Below, piece after piece: positions 1 through 8,550 of a stretch of DNA of 64,000 bases. The notes beneath the pieces were generated by a model. That model saw only the letters and a program-made list of their open reading frames with translations, did no database searches and was not told the DNA's origin. The DNA is from CF-113 sp050695155 (GTDB lineage: Bacteria > Chloroflexota > Ktedonobacteria > Ktedonobacterales > Ktedonobacteraceae), in NCBI GenBank assembly GCA_050695155.1, contig JBOGTO010000437.1:1-64000 (forward strand). Reading direction: 5' to 3'. Within the stretch, counting starts at the first letter, position 1. Each line of letters begins with the position of its first letter. The position numbers were made by a program, and so were the translations under genes.

Positions 1-449
1 CCAAATGATTAGCTGTCTGTACTGACGGTTACTATAAACCGTTACAAATTTGTCTCACCAAATGATTAGCTTACTGATTCTGCCCTCTGGTGATCGTGCG
101 AAACACACTTTCGTTGCTTGCTCGGTCTTCGTCTATAGCAACCGTCAATTATTTAGTGAGACAAACGACTAGCTGAGATGTATTTTCTCCTGGCAACGCC
201 AAAGTCGGCTTGTCCTAGTTTGTCTATACTGACAGTCAGTATAGACAGCTATATAATTACCCCACCAAATGGTTAGTTTCCACCGGGCCCCTGAGCCTGA
301 AAAGGGTCGAATCTGTCAAAATCGCGGGATTCTTGCTCGCGGGAGCGCGTGACCTCACCTGATGCCAGTGGTGCATATGGACAAACGAGCCTGAGAATGG
401 ACCCTGATGTAAGCTAGCTGCCTGTCTCACCAAGCAGCTAGCTTATCCT
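1..449. promoter_or_regulatory. Non-coding region with palindrome and repeated 34-bp elements
   Basis: No credible gene lies here. The stretch holds a near-perfect 27-bp palindrome at 221-247 (13-bp arms TGTCTATACTGAC around one central A). A related half-site, TGTCTGTACTGAC, is at 15-27. It also holds four copies of a 34-bp element, at 39-72, 142-175, 246-279 and 411-444, and the right arm of a fifth at 3-15. The element has 13-bp arms ending in variants of CTAGCTT around an 8-bp spacer that is often GTCTCACC. The last copy sits directly behind the dnaB stop codon. Such density suggests a control or recombination region for something left of the window. Confidence 0.6.
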
Positions 450-3173
450 CTAGTCTTCATCGCCATCCGCCTCAATGTCCACCTCCCACTCATCCTCTGG
501 CTCTGGAGCGAGGGGGGGAGCGACTTCATCGGTGAGATCCCTGAAGCGCGTCGTCTGTGGTTCAAACGCGAGGCAGAAAGTATCCGTTGGGCCATTCCTG
601 TGCTTGGCCACAATAATATCGGCGATCCCTCGGCGCTCGGTATTTGGGTTATACACCTCATCCCGGTAAATGAACATCACAATATCCGCGTTCTGTTCGA
701 TGCCTCCTGATTCTCGCAAATCTGAGAGCTGCGGCACTTTCGACAGGCGGCTCTCGACGGCCCGGGAGAGCTGGGCCAGCACTAGGATAGGGATATTGAG
801 TTCGCGGGCCAACAGCTTCAAATTGCGGCTGATCTCGTCAATCACCTGCACCCGGTTCTCCATCTTGCGCTTGGAGGAGGTGTCGCTGCTGGGTTGCATC
901 AACTGGAGGTAGTCGACGATAATCAGATCCAGGCCATGCTCCACCACCCAGCGTCTGGCCCGGCTCCGCATCTGGACCGGCGAAAGGACAGAGGTGCCAT
1001 CAATACGGATGTGCGCGTCGGAGAGTCTATCCCGCGCCACCACCACCCGGTCCCACTCCTCATCTTCCAGATTGCCCGTACTCAAACGCTGGAGGTTGAT
1101 GCCCGTCTCTATTGCCATGAGCCGTTCGGTCAACTGTGCCTGGCTCATCTCCAGACTAAAGATGCCGATACGCTGTCCGTAGTCTAATGCCGCATTGTAG
1201 GCCAGGCTCAGGACCATCGAAGTGTTATGGACAAATACATCCTGTGCGATAAAGTTCGCCCCATCCGGCACAGATAAGTCATAGACCTGGTGCTCCCCTA
1301 TCGCCTCGATAGAAACAATTTCATCCCAATAGACATCCGGGCTGGCGATCCAGCGTAGCCGAGGGTCATCTAATACTTCTGCATAAGCAGCAAGCCGATA
1401 GCGGGGAATATTTCGGTTCGCGTGAGGATTGTAGCCAGCGTATTTTCCTTGCCTGATCGTCTCTCCGCTCCTACGTGCAAGTTCGGTCAAGGAGAGGCAC
1501 TGGTGCCTAGTTGCACTACGAACAAACTCCCATGTCTCTCGCGGGGCATGGCCCTTATTTCCACCATCTTCTTTCAGGACCTTTCGTTCATATCCTGCAA
1601 AACGTGTGCTTTTCTCGCCGATCCATCCTATTTCTTCTTGATAGATTTTGATACTCTCTGGGCTGGTGATCTCTACACGCCAAGCATCAAACATCTTGCC
1701 CTGGCAGGTCGCGACTTTTTTATAGAACTTCGACACAATACCAAATCGCACAAGCAGATGATACACATCGGCAGCAAGCTGCTGGGAAGCAACGCATAAC
1801 TCTATAAAAGGGCGTCCTTGACGGGAACAAATGGAACCGTCACAGCTCATCAATGTGCGTAAAAACTCGGCCAAATAGCGATGGCTCCACTGCCAAACGC
1901 ACGCTGGGAAACACTTCTCTTTCGCCAGTTTGTCCATCAATCCCAGTTTAGCCAACCAGACAGTCACAGGATTTTTGGGGAAAACACTTCCTCCCCGTAT
2001 CGTTTCGGCATTCCTTGTCTGAGTCACTGCATAATCTATCCCGTACTGCTTGACGGAACAGACAGGAAAGTGGGTCGCAATACTCCTCTTGAAGTCTTCC
2101 ACAATTTCGGGATCAGTATTGGTGAACCTGGGGGAGCCATGGGTAAGTCCACCCTCTGCAATAAAGTAAGCGAGCAGCCTTACCTTCTCCAAGGGAAGAC
2201 TTTCGTCGTTGCCAAAGCACGCGACTCTCGTCGGTACTGCGATAAATTGCCCGACCTGTAAATCATGTAACGGCCTCCACCCTTGAACGGTAAGAAAGGG
2301 GTGATGCCCTGTGACCTCAACCATTCTTCCCAATTGTGTCCGAACTCGATAGCACGGCTGTATTCCGCTATCCACCCAATCCGCAACCATTGTAGGGCGC
2401 ACCTTTCCCTCTGTTGAAAGACCAAACGCTATCGGCAAACGACGGCGCACGCACTCCTCAATCGTCACTCGGGCCCCTGTTTGAGGATCATCTATAAGAG
2501 TTCCAGCTGTGAGGCATTTTCCGATCGAAGGCCTGGCTGCCAATACGATCAAGTCGGAGCGACGCAGGCCTCCCGTCAAGCGGTCCAGGTCGGCGAAGCC
2601 CGTCGGTACGCCCACGACACTTCCCCGCTGTTGTGAAAGCCGATCCAATTGATTCATATAGGATGTGAGCAACTCCGCCAGACTCGCGTCCGTTCCCAGG
2701 CTCAAGGAGTGCTGGCTGATCGCGAAGATGAGTTGCTCAGCGCGCTCCACGATCGGGGTGGCATCATCTTCAGCATCATAGGCCAACGCGGCAATCTGTC
2801 CGGCAGCATGGATGAGGTTGCGCAGGGTCGCGGTGCGCTCAACAATTCTGCCATAGAACAATACATTCCCTGATGTGGGTACCCGGTTGATCAGCGCAGT
2901 GATGTAGCTGGCCCCTCCCACTTCTTCTAGCTTCTCCCGGCTCTCCAGTACATCGCAGATCGTAATGAAATCGGCGGGACGCTGCTGGTTGTACAGGTGC
3001 AGCATCACTTCATAGATGGTACGGTGCGCGTCACGGTAAAAGTCCTCGGCGCGCAGAAAGTCAGCCACCAGGGAAAGCGCCTCCGGATCAATAATGATGC
3101 TCCCTAGCAGGCCCCACTCGGCCTCGATATTCTGCGGCAGCAGCCGTTCCATCGCTCTTGGCGTCTGAGTCAT
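450..3173 (-). CDS. dnaB: Replicative DNA helicase DnaB with an intein in the Walker A motif
   Basis: Hexameric helicase that unwinds the replication fork. Residues 1-219 give the N-terminal domain and the start of the RecA-like core, ending in ARPSIGK. Residues 220-650 form a 431-aa intein. The helicase resumes with TSMVLSLAY and shows the DnaB motifs IIVDYLQLM and DLRESGGIEQNAD. Removing the intein leaves about 476 residues, close to normal DnaB length. The start codon overlaps the stop of the upstream rep-like gene (ATGA), so the two genes are translationally coupled. The acidic tail (DEWEVDIEADGDED) is longer than usual. Plasmid-encoded DnaB next to a Rep suggests the element loads its own helicase. 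Confidence 0.95.
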   Translation of the reverse strand: MTQTPRAMERLLPQNIEAEWGLLGSIIIDPEALSLVADFLRAEDFYRDAHRTIYEVMLHLYNQQRPADFITICDVLESREKLEEVGGASYITALINRVPTSGNVLFYGRIVERTATLRNLIHAAGQIAALAYDAEDDATPIVERAEQLIFAISQHSLSLGTDASLAELLTSYMNQLDRLSQQRGSVVGVPTGFADLDRLTGGLRRSDLIVLAARPSIGKCLTAGTLIDDPQTGARVTIEECVRRRLPIAFGLSTEGKVRPTMVADWVDSGIQPCYRVRTQLGRMVEVTGHHPFLTVQGWRPLHDLQVGQFIAVPTRVACFGNDESLPLEKVRLLAYFIAEGGLTHGSPRFTNTDPEIVEDFKRSIATHFPVCSVKQYGIDYAVTQTRNAETIRGGSVFPKNPVTVWLAKLGLMDKLAKEKCFPACVWQWSHRYLAEFLRTLMSCDGSICSRQGRPFIELCVASQQLAADVYHLLVRFGIVSKFYKKVATCQGKMFDAWRVEITSPESIKIYQEEIGWIGEKSTRFAGYERKVLKEDGGNKGHAPRETWEFVRSATRHQCLSLTELARRSGETIRQGKYAGYNPHANRNIPRYRLAAYAEVLDDPRLRWIASPDVYWDEIVSIEAIGEHQVYDLSVPDGANFIAQDVFVHNTSMVLSLAYNAALDYGQRIGIFSLEMSQAQLTERLMAIETGINLQRLSTGNLEDEEWDRVVVARDRLSDAHIRIDGTSVLSPVQMRSRARRWVVEHGLDLIIVDYLQLMQPSSDTSSKRKMENRVQVIDEISRNLKLLARELNIPILVLAQLSRAVESRLSKVPQLSDLRESGGIEQNADIVMFIYRDEVYNPNTERRGIADIIVAKHRNGPTDTFCLAFEPQTTRFRDLTDEVAPPLAPEPEDEWEVDIEADGDED
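1224..2516 (-). other. Intein with LAGLIDADG-type endonuclease, DnaB Walker A insertion site
   Basis: Codes residues 220-650 of the dnaB product. The first residue is Cys (CLTAGTLI), the block B-like stretch is VEVTGHHPFLT, and the C-terminal junction is FVHN followed by Thr. These are the expected splice-site residues: Cys1, terminal His-Asn, and hydroxyl-bearing Thr at +1. Two LAGLIDADG-like motifs, LLAYFIAEGG and FLRTLMSCDG, flank a homing-endonuclease core. The insertion splits GK/T of the P-loop, so the helicase is inactive until splicing occurs. The acidic positions in both motifs (E and D) are kept, so endonuclease activity is plausible but unproven. Confidence 0.93.
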
Positions 3174-5053
3174 TGTGCCGCTCTCCTCTCTTGTAACATG
3201 TCGGCCAGGTACCGTCGACCAGTACGTGCTACCCCAAAGAGTTCAAAACAGTCCTGGATGGCAGCAGTACGCGTCTGCCAGTCCTGTAGCGAATAAAAGT
3301 ACGTCTGCCGTGGGATCGCCGTGATGGTATTATCGAGCAACACTGCATAGCCATCAGCCAGCGGCTCCAGATCAACATGACACATCTTGGTGCGACGGTC
3401 CCCCTGCGCGAGTCTGATCACTTGCAGCGCCGTCTCTCGGCTCATCCCCGGCCGATCGTCCTCAACTCCGATGAACCGCTGGATCGTCCCCCAGCGCGGG
3501 AGCGGTGAGAGTGACGCCGGAGTCACAGGTGCTGGGGGATACCCAGACCCGGCAGGTGATGGAGCGCCTCGTGCGGGAGGCGTGAAGGACGCGGGTTTGC
3601 TCAAAGCGTCCAACAGTTGCGCATACGTCAGCGATCCATACTGCCTCACGAGCGCAGCCACCTCGTCTGGTACGCCCTGCTTGTGATAGTCTCTGCACCT
3701 GGTCACAAAGACCGCAGCGGGATTATGCATCGTCCCATCCCGCCTGTGAACGAGCGTGAACAGGAATGCAGCGCTGATCGCCCGGGCGTCGCGTTCGCAG
3801 TCGCGGAAGAGCTTGAGATAGACCGGTTGTTTGGAAGGCGGCTCACCCAGCGCGTTGCAGCAAAAGGTTGCGACGGGCTTAACGTTTAACGTAATAGTAT
3901 TAATGAGAGTAATTACGTTTACGTTAACGAGGGGACTGGAATCTACCCGAACTGTGGGATCAGGTAGATTCGAGAGGGCTGTTTCCTGTCCGAATCTACT
4001 CTTCTCGTCAGGTTGGGTAGATTCGGTGGCATGTGTGTTCGAACCGGCGAGAGAGGAATCTACTTGGTGCGGCAATCTGGATAGATTCCTCGTGAGGGCC
4101 TTTCCCTCGAATCTACCCTGTGTGAGAGGATGGATAGATTCTTCTGCTGTGTGTGATCTGGGAGAATCTACCTCGTTCGGTCCATCGGGTAGATTCTCCG
4201 TGGGAGCCTCTCCCTCGAATCTACTCTGTGTGAGGGGGTGAGTGGATTCTTCTGCCGATTGAGATGGTGCGGAATCTACTCGATGTGCTGATTGAGGGAG
4301 GTTTCTGTCAAAACGGGAGTCGTCGGATCTTCCCGCCCGAACGCTTTGAGTAGATTCCGCGGCTTCGACAGTGCCAGGAGGGCGGAACCACTCGGCATCT
4401 TCCCGTCCCCGCGCTTTGGGTAGATTCTGCATGGAACTAAGCACCTGGCCGAATACCTGACCGGCTTGCAGCAAGCGTTGCTCTAGCGTGCGCCGGGTCT
4501 CCCCTGGCTGTGGTTGAAGCAGGTTTTGTAGAAGCGCTGCGGCTGCCTGGAAATCCTGGTTGATCAGGCCATATACCTTGCAACGTGCCAGCACGTCGCC
4601 CACTAACTCGCGCAATTTGTGACGGCCCTTTATTCTCTTCAGAAGGTGTTGGAGGTTGGCCTCTAGGAGATCTGGGGGATGGTAGATTCCTACAGGTATG
4701 ACGAAGGCGATCTTGCCCATGAGTTTCCTCTTTTTCATCAGGCCCAGCGCTTTATACAGTGCCACATATTTCTGAGTGGTATCGAAGCCGATTTCAAGGT
4801 CCTGCGCGAGCGTGGCGATGCTCTTCGTGCAGGCGACCACGACATCCGCTGGTTCGTCAGGCAGGATCGTTTGCTCACGGGAGGCTCGTTCGCGGAAGCG
4901 TATATAAAAGAGCTGTCCAAGCGTTGGCGCTGGGAACAGAAGGGCGATCACCTGATCGACTTCCAAAAGTGCCGGGGTGTGGTGCGTGCTGAGAGGAATG
5001 TACTCCGATGCCGAAGACGTTTCAACTTCTGCTGTTTGCAATGGAATGGACAT
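3170..5053 (-). CDS. Putative replication initiator (Rep-like, helix-turn-helix)
   Basis: A protein of about 627 residues. The start chosen is the ATG at 5053, which has a GGG-containing Shine-Dalgarno 9 bases upstream; a TTG 9 bases earlier is possible. The N-terminal 200 residues contain a likely winged-helix segment (SIATLAQDLEIGFDTTQKYVALYKALGLMKKRK, written here only to locate residues about 80-113 - see key words LAQDLEIGF and YVALYKALG). The middle (about 210-375) is low-complexity, built of repeated EST... and ...VDS segments that are the translation of a DNA repeat array. The C-terminal part (about 400-627) contains FRDCERDARAISAAF and a second globular region. It is translationally coupled to dnaB. 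Family assignment rests on context and architecture, not on a recognised Rep motif. Confidence 0.6.
   Translation of the reverse strand: MSIPLQTAEVETSSASEYIPLSTHHTPALLEVDQVIALLFPAPTLGQLFYIRFRERASREQTILPDEPADVVVACTKSIATLAQDLEIGFDTTQKYVALYKALGLMKKRKLMGKIAFVIPVGIYHPPDLLEANLQHLLKRIKGRHKLRELVGDVLARCKVYGLINQDFQAAAALLQNLLQPQPGETRRTLEQRLLQAGQVFGQVLSSMQNLPKARGREDAEWFRPPGTVEAAESTQSVRAGRSDDSRFDRNLPQSAHRVDSAPSQSAEESTHPLTQSRFEGEAPTENLPDGPNEVDSPRSHTAEESIHPLTQGRFEGKALTRNLSRLPHQVDSSLAGSNTHATESTQPDEKSRFGQETALSNLPDPTVRVDSSPLVNVNVITLINTITLNVKPVATFCCNALGEPPSKQPVYLKLFRDCERDARAISAAFLFTLVHRRDGTMHNPAAVFVTRCRDYHKQGVPDEVAALVRQYGSLTYAQLLDALSKPASFTPPARGAPSPAGSGYPPAPVTPASLSPLPRWGTIQRFIGVEDDRPGMSRETALQVIRLAQGDRRTKMCHVDLEPLADGYAVLLDNTITAIPRQTYFYSLQDWQTRTAAIQDCFELFGVARTGRRYLADMLQERRAAQ
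3939..4427. repeat. Array of inverted GAATCTAC/GTAGATTC iterons inside the rep-like gene
   Basis: Alternating copies are seen at 3939/3964, 3992/4017, 4056/4081, 4109/4134, 4164/4189 and 4217/4242. In every pair the two 8-mers start exactly 25 bp apart, and pairs follow one another every 53-64 bp. Some right halves are ATAGATTC or GTGGATTC. A left half at 4272 and right halves at 4350 and 4420 extend the array, and an outlying GTAGATTC lies at 4682. The constant 25-bp geometry, rather than the amino-acid sequence, looks like the conserved feature. Origins embedded in rep coding sequence are known from staphylococcal RepA_N plasmids, so this is a strong origin candidate. Confidence 0.8.
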
Positions 5054-5575
5054 ACTACGCAACCCTTTCTCTTTACAGGAACTTCCGAAGGAAAGGTGTG
5101 CGCGTTCCGTCTGGCCTGAGCCGCTTATAGAGTACAGTCCCTTGACATTCCCATCAAGATGATATACTGTATCTATCGGAATATATCGTGTAATCCAAAC
5201 GTGGACTACACACCTTTCTCAGAGCATTCACGCGGTTCCAACTCCGGTTGCTCCTTGCGCGAATGCTGCCAGTTCTCAGTTCGGCGCTACGTGGGCTTTG
5301 CGGGCACTCTAGGTAGCGTCGATGCTGCGACTGGCTTTCTTTTTGCCTTAAAAATGTGCTTTGAGACAGATTATCGTGTCATGGACGTATCGTCTGAAAT
5401 ACCTACAAGATGTTTCTCGCTACCCGTTGCTATTGCTCTTCTTATTTCCACAGAGAAGCGGTCATCCAGCAGGAATAGGCTCTATACCAGCAAGTATACT
5501 AGAGCCTTCTGTAGCTGTCATTAGGGGCGAAAAAACAATGACACCTTTTTCATGTTGTTGGTAGACTCTCCCTCC

Positions 5576-5614
5576 TGCTCAATCGGCTTCCTGAGCCGAT
5601 TGAGCAATTTTTTT
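5576..5614 (+). terminator. Rho-independent terminator
   Basis: A perfect 13-bp stem, TGCTCAATCGGCT at 5576-5588 pairing with 5594-5606, with a 5-nt loop, is followed by a run of seven T at 5608-5614. No T-run follows on the opposite strand, so it acts on plus-strand transcription, although no plus-strand protein gene precedes it. Confidence 0.9.
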
Positions 5615-5622
5615 GATTTTTG

Positions 5623-5666
5623 GCGAGCCGCCAGATAACGTCGCGCGAGCCGCCAAGTAACGTCGC
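5623..5666. repeat. Two tandem copies of a 22-bp repeat
   Basis: Two directly adjacent units, 5623-5644 and 5645-5666, each begin GCGAGCCGCC and end TAACGTCGC. They differ at only two positions in the middle. They sit between the terminator and the stop codon of the next minus-strand gene. Function is unknown; tandem direct repeats of this size near replication genes are often protein-binding sites. Confidence 0.75.
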
Positions 5667-5670
5667 ACAG

Positions 5671-7500
5671 CTACCCTTCTTCCTTCCCTGTTTGCTCTTC
5701 ATTGCTCTGTTTGGTCTCGCGCTGAAGAAGTCGTTGCTGTTTCCGCTGCACCTGAAGATGCTCCATAAGGTCTCCTGCTTCCTTCGGAGGTAAGGAATCT
5801 GCCGAGATCTCCAACTCGTACTCGAGCCAATTTTTGATCCAGCCGTACCGTGGGCGCGCGTCCATGGCGCGCTGGTACTGGTCTTCCGGCCCCCAACTGG
5901 AGATGATCCCATCCTCTTGCAGTCGGTCCATTGCTCGTTCAAAGCGTTCTTTCGTCTTTTTGGGGTCACCCTCATTCACCGTCAGAGCGAGTTCATCGAT
6001 GAGGCCACCGATCGTCCGCCTGATGGTCGACCCACCGAAATCTGGGTTCATCCTCAGCTGAAACGTGAAATAGCGGGCGAGTCGCTTTTCCCACCGTTCA
6101 TGAAGCGGGTCATAGTGGAGTGCTTGCTGGAGGAGGTAGGCTGCCCGGTAGTTTGGGCTCACAAGCAACCCTTCCAAACTCGTGCCAGGCTGGTAGTACC
6201 AGGCGACGGCGAGTGGCTCGCCGAAAAGCTGCTCCCCTTCGAGTACCATCTGAGATTGCTGGATGAAGTCGGAGATCGTGATAAGATAGCTTTCTTGCTG
6301 GTAGATGCGCCTTCGTGTTTGCTTCCCGCTGCCACTCTTCCGTTTGTGGCTCTCGCGCCAGGCACGCACCGTAATATGCATGTCTCGGATGCGGGAGACA
6401 CCCTCCGCAATCTCTTGCAGATCCTCATAGCGGTGTCCCACCTGCCGATGGGTCGGCTCATCTGCTTTCCGGTTCTCTACCTTGTGGGTCTTCGCCTTGA
6501 TGCCGCGGTATTCTAAGATTTGCTGTCCGGTAATCCAGGTTCCTCCACGCGCGTCTCTCGGCGCTCCAGCCAGTTGCGCGAGCATAGCAAGAACGATATC
6601 GCCGTCGACGTCGTTAAATTGCCGGATTCGTTGCCAGAGCTGGCCAGAGAGGTCTGGAGCAGCCACCTGCACATCGCGTGGACGCACCGTCACTTCTGTG
6701 ATACTGGTTGGCCGCTGGTGAGTGTAGGTCGGGACTTTGTTGATTTCTTTCCATCCGCCTCGCTCCTGCTGTGCATGGCTGAGCGCAAGCAGGACCCCTT
6801 CAACCGAATCAAGTTGGGGAATAATAATTCCCTGGCCGCGCAAGACGCTCGTCGTTGGTGGGAGGGCGCGTGGAAGTGAAAGCGTCGTGGCGTTTTTCAT
6901 TTCCTGGTGCAGCTGCCAGTACTGGATGGCCAGCTCCCTGGCAGCGGGCTGCGCCCGTTCCCAGAGGTCGGCTTTCACGGCGTGTTCAGTCGCCATGTCC
7001 TCAGCTGTTCGCCGGTCTCCCTGGAGTGTTCCCCGCAAAGGAATCACGGTCGTTCCCTGTTTCAAACGTCTCCAGGCATTAGTCCCCGCTTCGTCGAGGC
7101 TTTCCAGGGTGCAAAGGCGAAGAGCATTTTTCTCCAGGATCAGAGCATGTGTCCCAATCTGCGCTTCCGCTGGTGGCTCCGGGGGAACTGCCGCGACGGC
7201 CTGATGCGCGAGGAGAACCGGGAACCGCCTGGCGAACTCGAGGTCTTCTGATCGGACGAAGTAGCGTCCCGTTGATCCCTGCGCACCCATGCCTGCTGCT
7301 ACCTGGCCAAGCTGACTACAGAGGATGAGAAAATCGTCATCATCGATAGAGGGGACTTCCTCCCATCCATCGAGGGGTGTGTCGCCAAAGAACATATCCA
7401 TCACCATCCACGTCCAGAAATACACGCCAGGGAATTCTTTGAATGAGATTGGTCGCGCTCGTAGCGGCCCAAACGGCGGATTCGAAAATTTCAGTACCAT
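5671..7500 (-). CDS. Uncharacterised 609-aa protein, possible second replication or DNA-binding protein
   Basis: I do not recognise the family with certainty. The start at 7500 is favoured over an upstream in-frame codon at 7596 because GAGGT lies 6 bases before the ATG. The C-terminal third has two stretches typical of winged-helix plasmid proteins: LARYFTFQLRMN, then IGGLIDELAL followed by ERAMDRLQEDGIISSW. The extreme C-terminus (about the last 45 residues) is charged, Gln/Glu/Lys-rich and probably coiled coil. No enzyme motif is apparent. It is transcribed toward the rep-like gene but separated from it by 600 bp and by the plus-strand terminator, so it probably forms its own unit. Confidence 0.8.
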   Translation of the reverse strand: MVLKFSNPPFGPLRARPISFKEFPGVYFWTWMVMDMFFGDTPLDGWEEVPSIDDDDFLILCSQLGQVAAGMGAQGSTGRYFVRSEDLEFARRFPVLLAHQAVAAVPPEPPAEAQIGTHALILEKNALRLCTLESLDEAGTNAWRRLKQGTTVIPLRGTLQGDRRTAEDMATEHAVKADLWERAQPAARELAIQYWQLHQEMKNATTLSLPRALPPTTSVLRGQGIIIPQLDSVEGVLLALSHAQQERGGWKEINKVPTYTHQRPTSITEVTVRPRDVQVAAPDLSGQLWQRIRQFNDVDGDIVLAMLAQLAGAPRDARGGTWITGQQILEYRGIKAKTHKVENRKADEPTHRQVGHRYEDLQEIAEGVSRIRDMHITVRAWRESHKRKSGSGKQTRRRIYQQESYLITISDFIQQSQMVLEGEQLFGEPLAVAWYYQPGTSLEGLLVSPNYRAAYLLQQALHYDPLHERWEKRLARYFTFQLRMNPDFGGSTIRRTIGGLIDELALTVNEGDPKKTKERFERAMDRLQEDGIISSWGPEDQYQRAMDARPRYGWIKNWLEYELEISADSLPPKEAGDLMEHLQVQRKQQRLLQRETKQSNEEQTGKEEG

Positions 7501-7728
7501 GTTATACCTCGGCCCCTTTGACGGTCGCTCGGTCGCGGATAGGGAGGTGATACTGCCGCCAGTGCCACGGTGAGGTGACTCGTGGAATGTCAACAAGTAA
7601 TGAGTGCGAGAGGCACATCACTGTCGAAACTACTCGGCCTTCATAGCTGGGCATTTTTTATTGCTTCCTCTCTCTGTGCAAATTGATGTGACTCTACTTG
7701 CAAGGCTCTTCCTATGAACAGTTTGCTA

Positions 7729-8550
7729 TTATTTGCGCCTCTGATCGAGTTGCGCTTGAAACCACTTCACCGCGCGTGGCCAGTCTAGTTCAGGGATATC
7801 AGCATATTTGGCAACCCTGAAAGCTGTTTTGAGGTTCTCCCATATCGTAGGGTATGGTTTGCCTGTCTGTTCGTGGAGCTGCCTCGCGTAATCTCGAATG
7901 GTTTGTTGATGCTCCGATGTAAGCGTTTGTGGTCCTAGACGTTCTAAGATTTCAGGGATCAAGTTGGTCACTTCCTCGAGGCCCTCTAAGCGCGATTCGA
8001 CGCTTCCGCGCCACTGCTCGATGTCGCGCTGCCAATCAATCCAGAGAATCATCTGTTGGTAGTAGGCGCGCCAGGCGTCCATGTCTGCATCGTCAGCCGG
8101 GGCTGTCGGTTTGGTGATCTGCTCGGCAGGAACGAGGCCAGCAGACGCTGGTATCGCTTTTGGGGATTGCGCCCAAGCATAGAGAACATCAACCACCTCG
8201 CGCTGATAACGCAAGATTTCCGGGCGAATCTCCTCGCGCACTCGTTTCGGATCAATGCCAGCAAGCCAAAATGGAACGGCATGAAGCACCAACGTCGGCA
8301 TAGTTTGCGGCCCACCCTCAGTCTGGACCTGGGTATACACCAGGTCATCAGCAATGACTTCGGTGCGTTTGATACGCGCGACCTGGCCAGTCGTAGTAAT
8401 CTGGAGATTATCGCATAAATAGCGGAGAACGACGCCTGGACGACCATCGGGCAAGCGTACCACTATAATGGGCTTGCCGTAGAACAGAATGGTTTGTTGC
8501 TCAGTCGGAATCAATGGAGATGATTCCTGCTCTTGCTCATCGCTCAACAT
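7729..8550 (-). CDS. Phage-type antirepressor (P22_AR_N family)
   Basis: Residues about 20-130 match the N-terminal domain of P22-type antirepressors: ILFYGKPIIVVRLPDG, then VLRYLCDNLQI and QVARIKRTEVI, ending with a VREEIRPEILRYQREVVDVL helix region. The last 70 residues (from LTSEHQQTIRDYARQL to DWPRAVKWFQAQL) resemble the ORF6C-type C-terminal domain seen in phage antirepressors. Such proteins bind or titrate a repressor. The start is preceded by GAGGTGT. An inverted repeat of 8-bp arms lies 12 bp upstream of the start, a likely control site. It hints at a prophage contribution to this element. Confidence 0.8.
   Translation of the reverse strand: MLSDEQEQESSPLIPTEQQTILFYGKPIIVVRLPDGRPGVVLRYLCDNLQITTTGQVARIKRTEVIADDLVYTQVQTEGGPQTMPTLVLHAVPFWLAGIDPKRVREEIRPEILRYQREVVDVLYAWAQSPKAIPASAGLVPAEQITKPTAPADDADMDAWRAYYQQMILWIDWQRDIEQWRGSVESRLEGLEEVTNLIPEILERLGPQTLTSEHQQTIRDYARQLHEQTGKPYPTIWENLKTAFRVAKYADIPELDWPRAVKWFQAQLDQRRK

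Larger units (their letters stand above)
5063..5670. promoter_or_regulatory. Intergenic region with plus-strand promoter, terminator and tandem repeat
   Basis: No convincing protein gene. On the plus strand a TTGACA at 5142-5147 is followed by TATACT at 5163-5168 (15-bp spacer) or TACTGT at 5165-5170 (17-bp spacer). A strong terminator follows at 5576-5614. Together they would define a transcript of about 430 nt that runs divergently from the rep-like gene. The rep promoter itself must lie within about 5060-5180 on the minus strand; TTGATG with a 17-bp spacer to TACTCT is a possible match. Confidence 0.4.

Noticed and set aside
5159..5524. 121-aa plus-strand open frame
   Set aside because: No ribosome site and composition unlike the neighbours; I treat the interval as a possible RNA.
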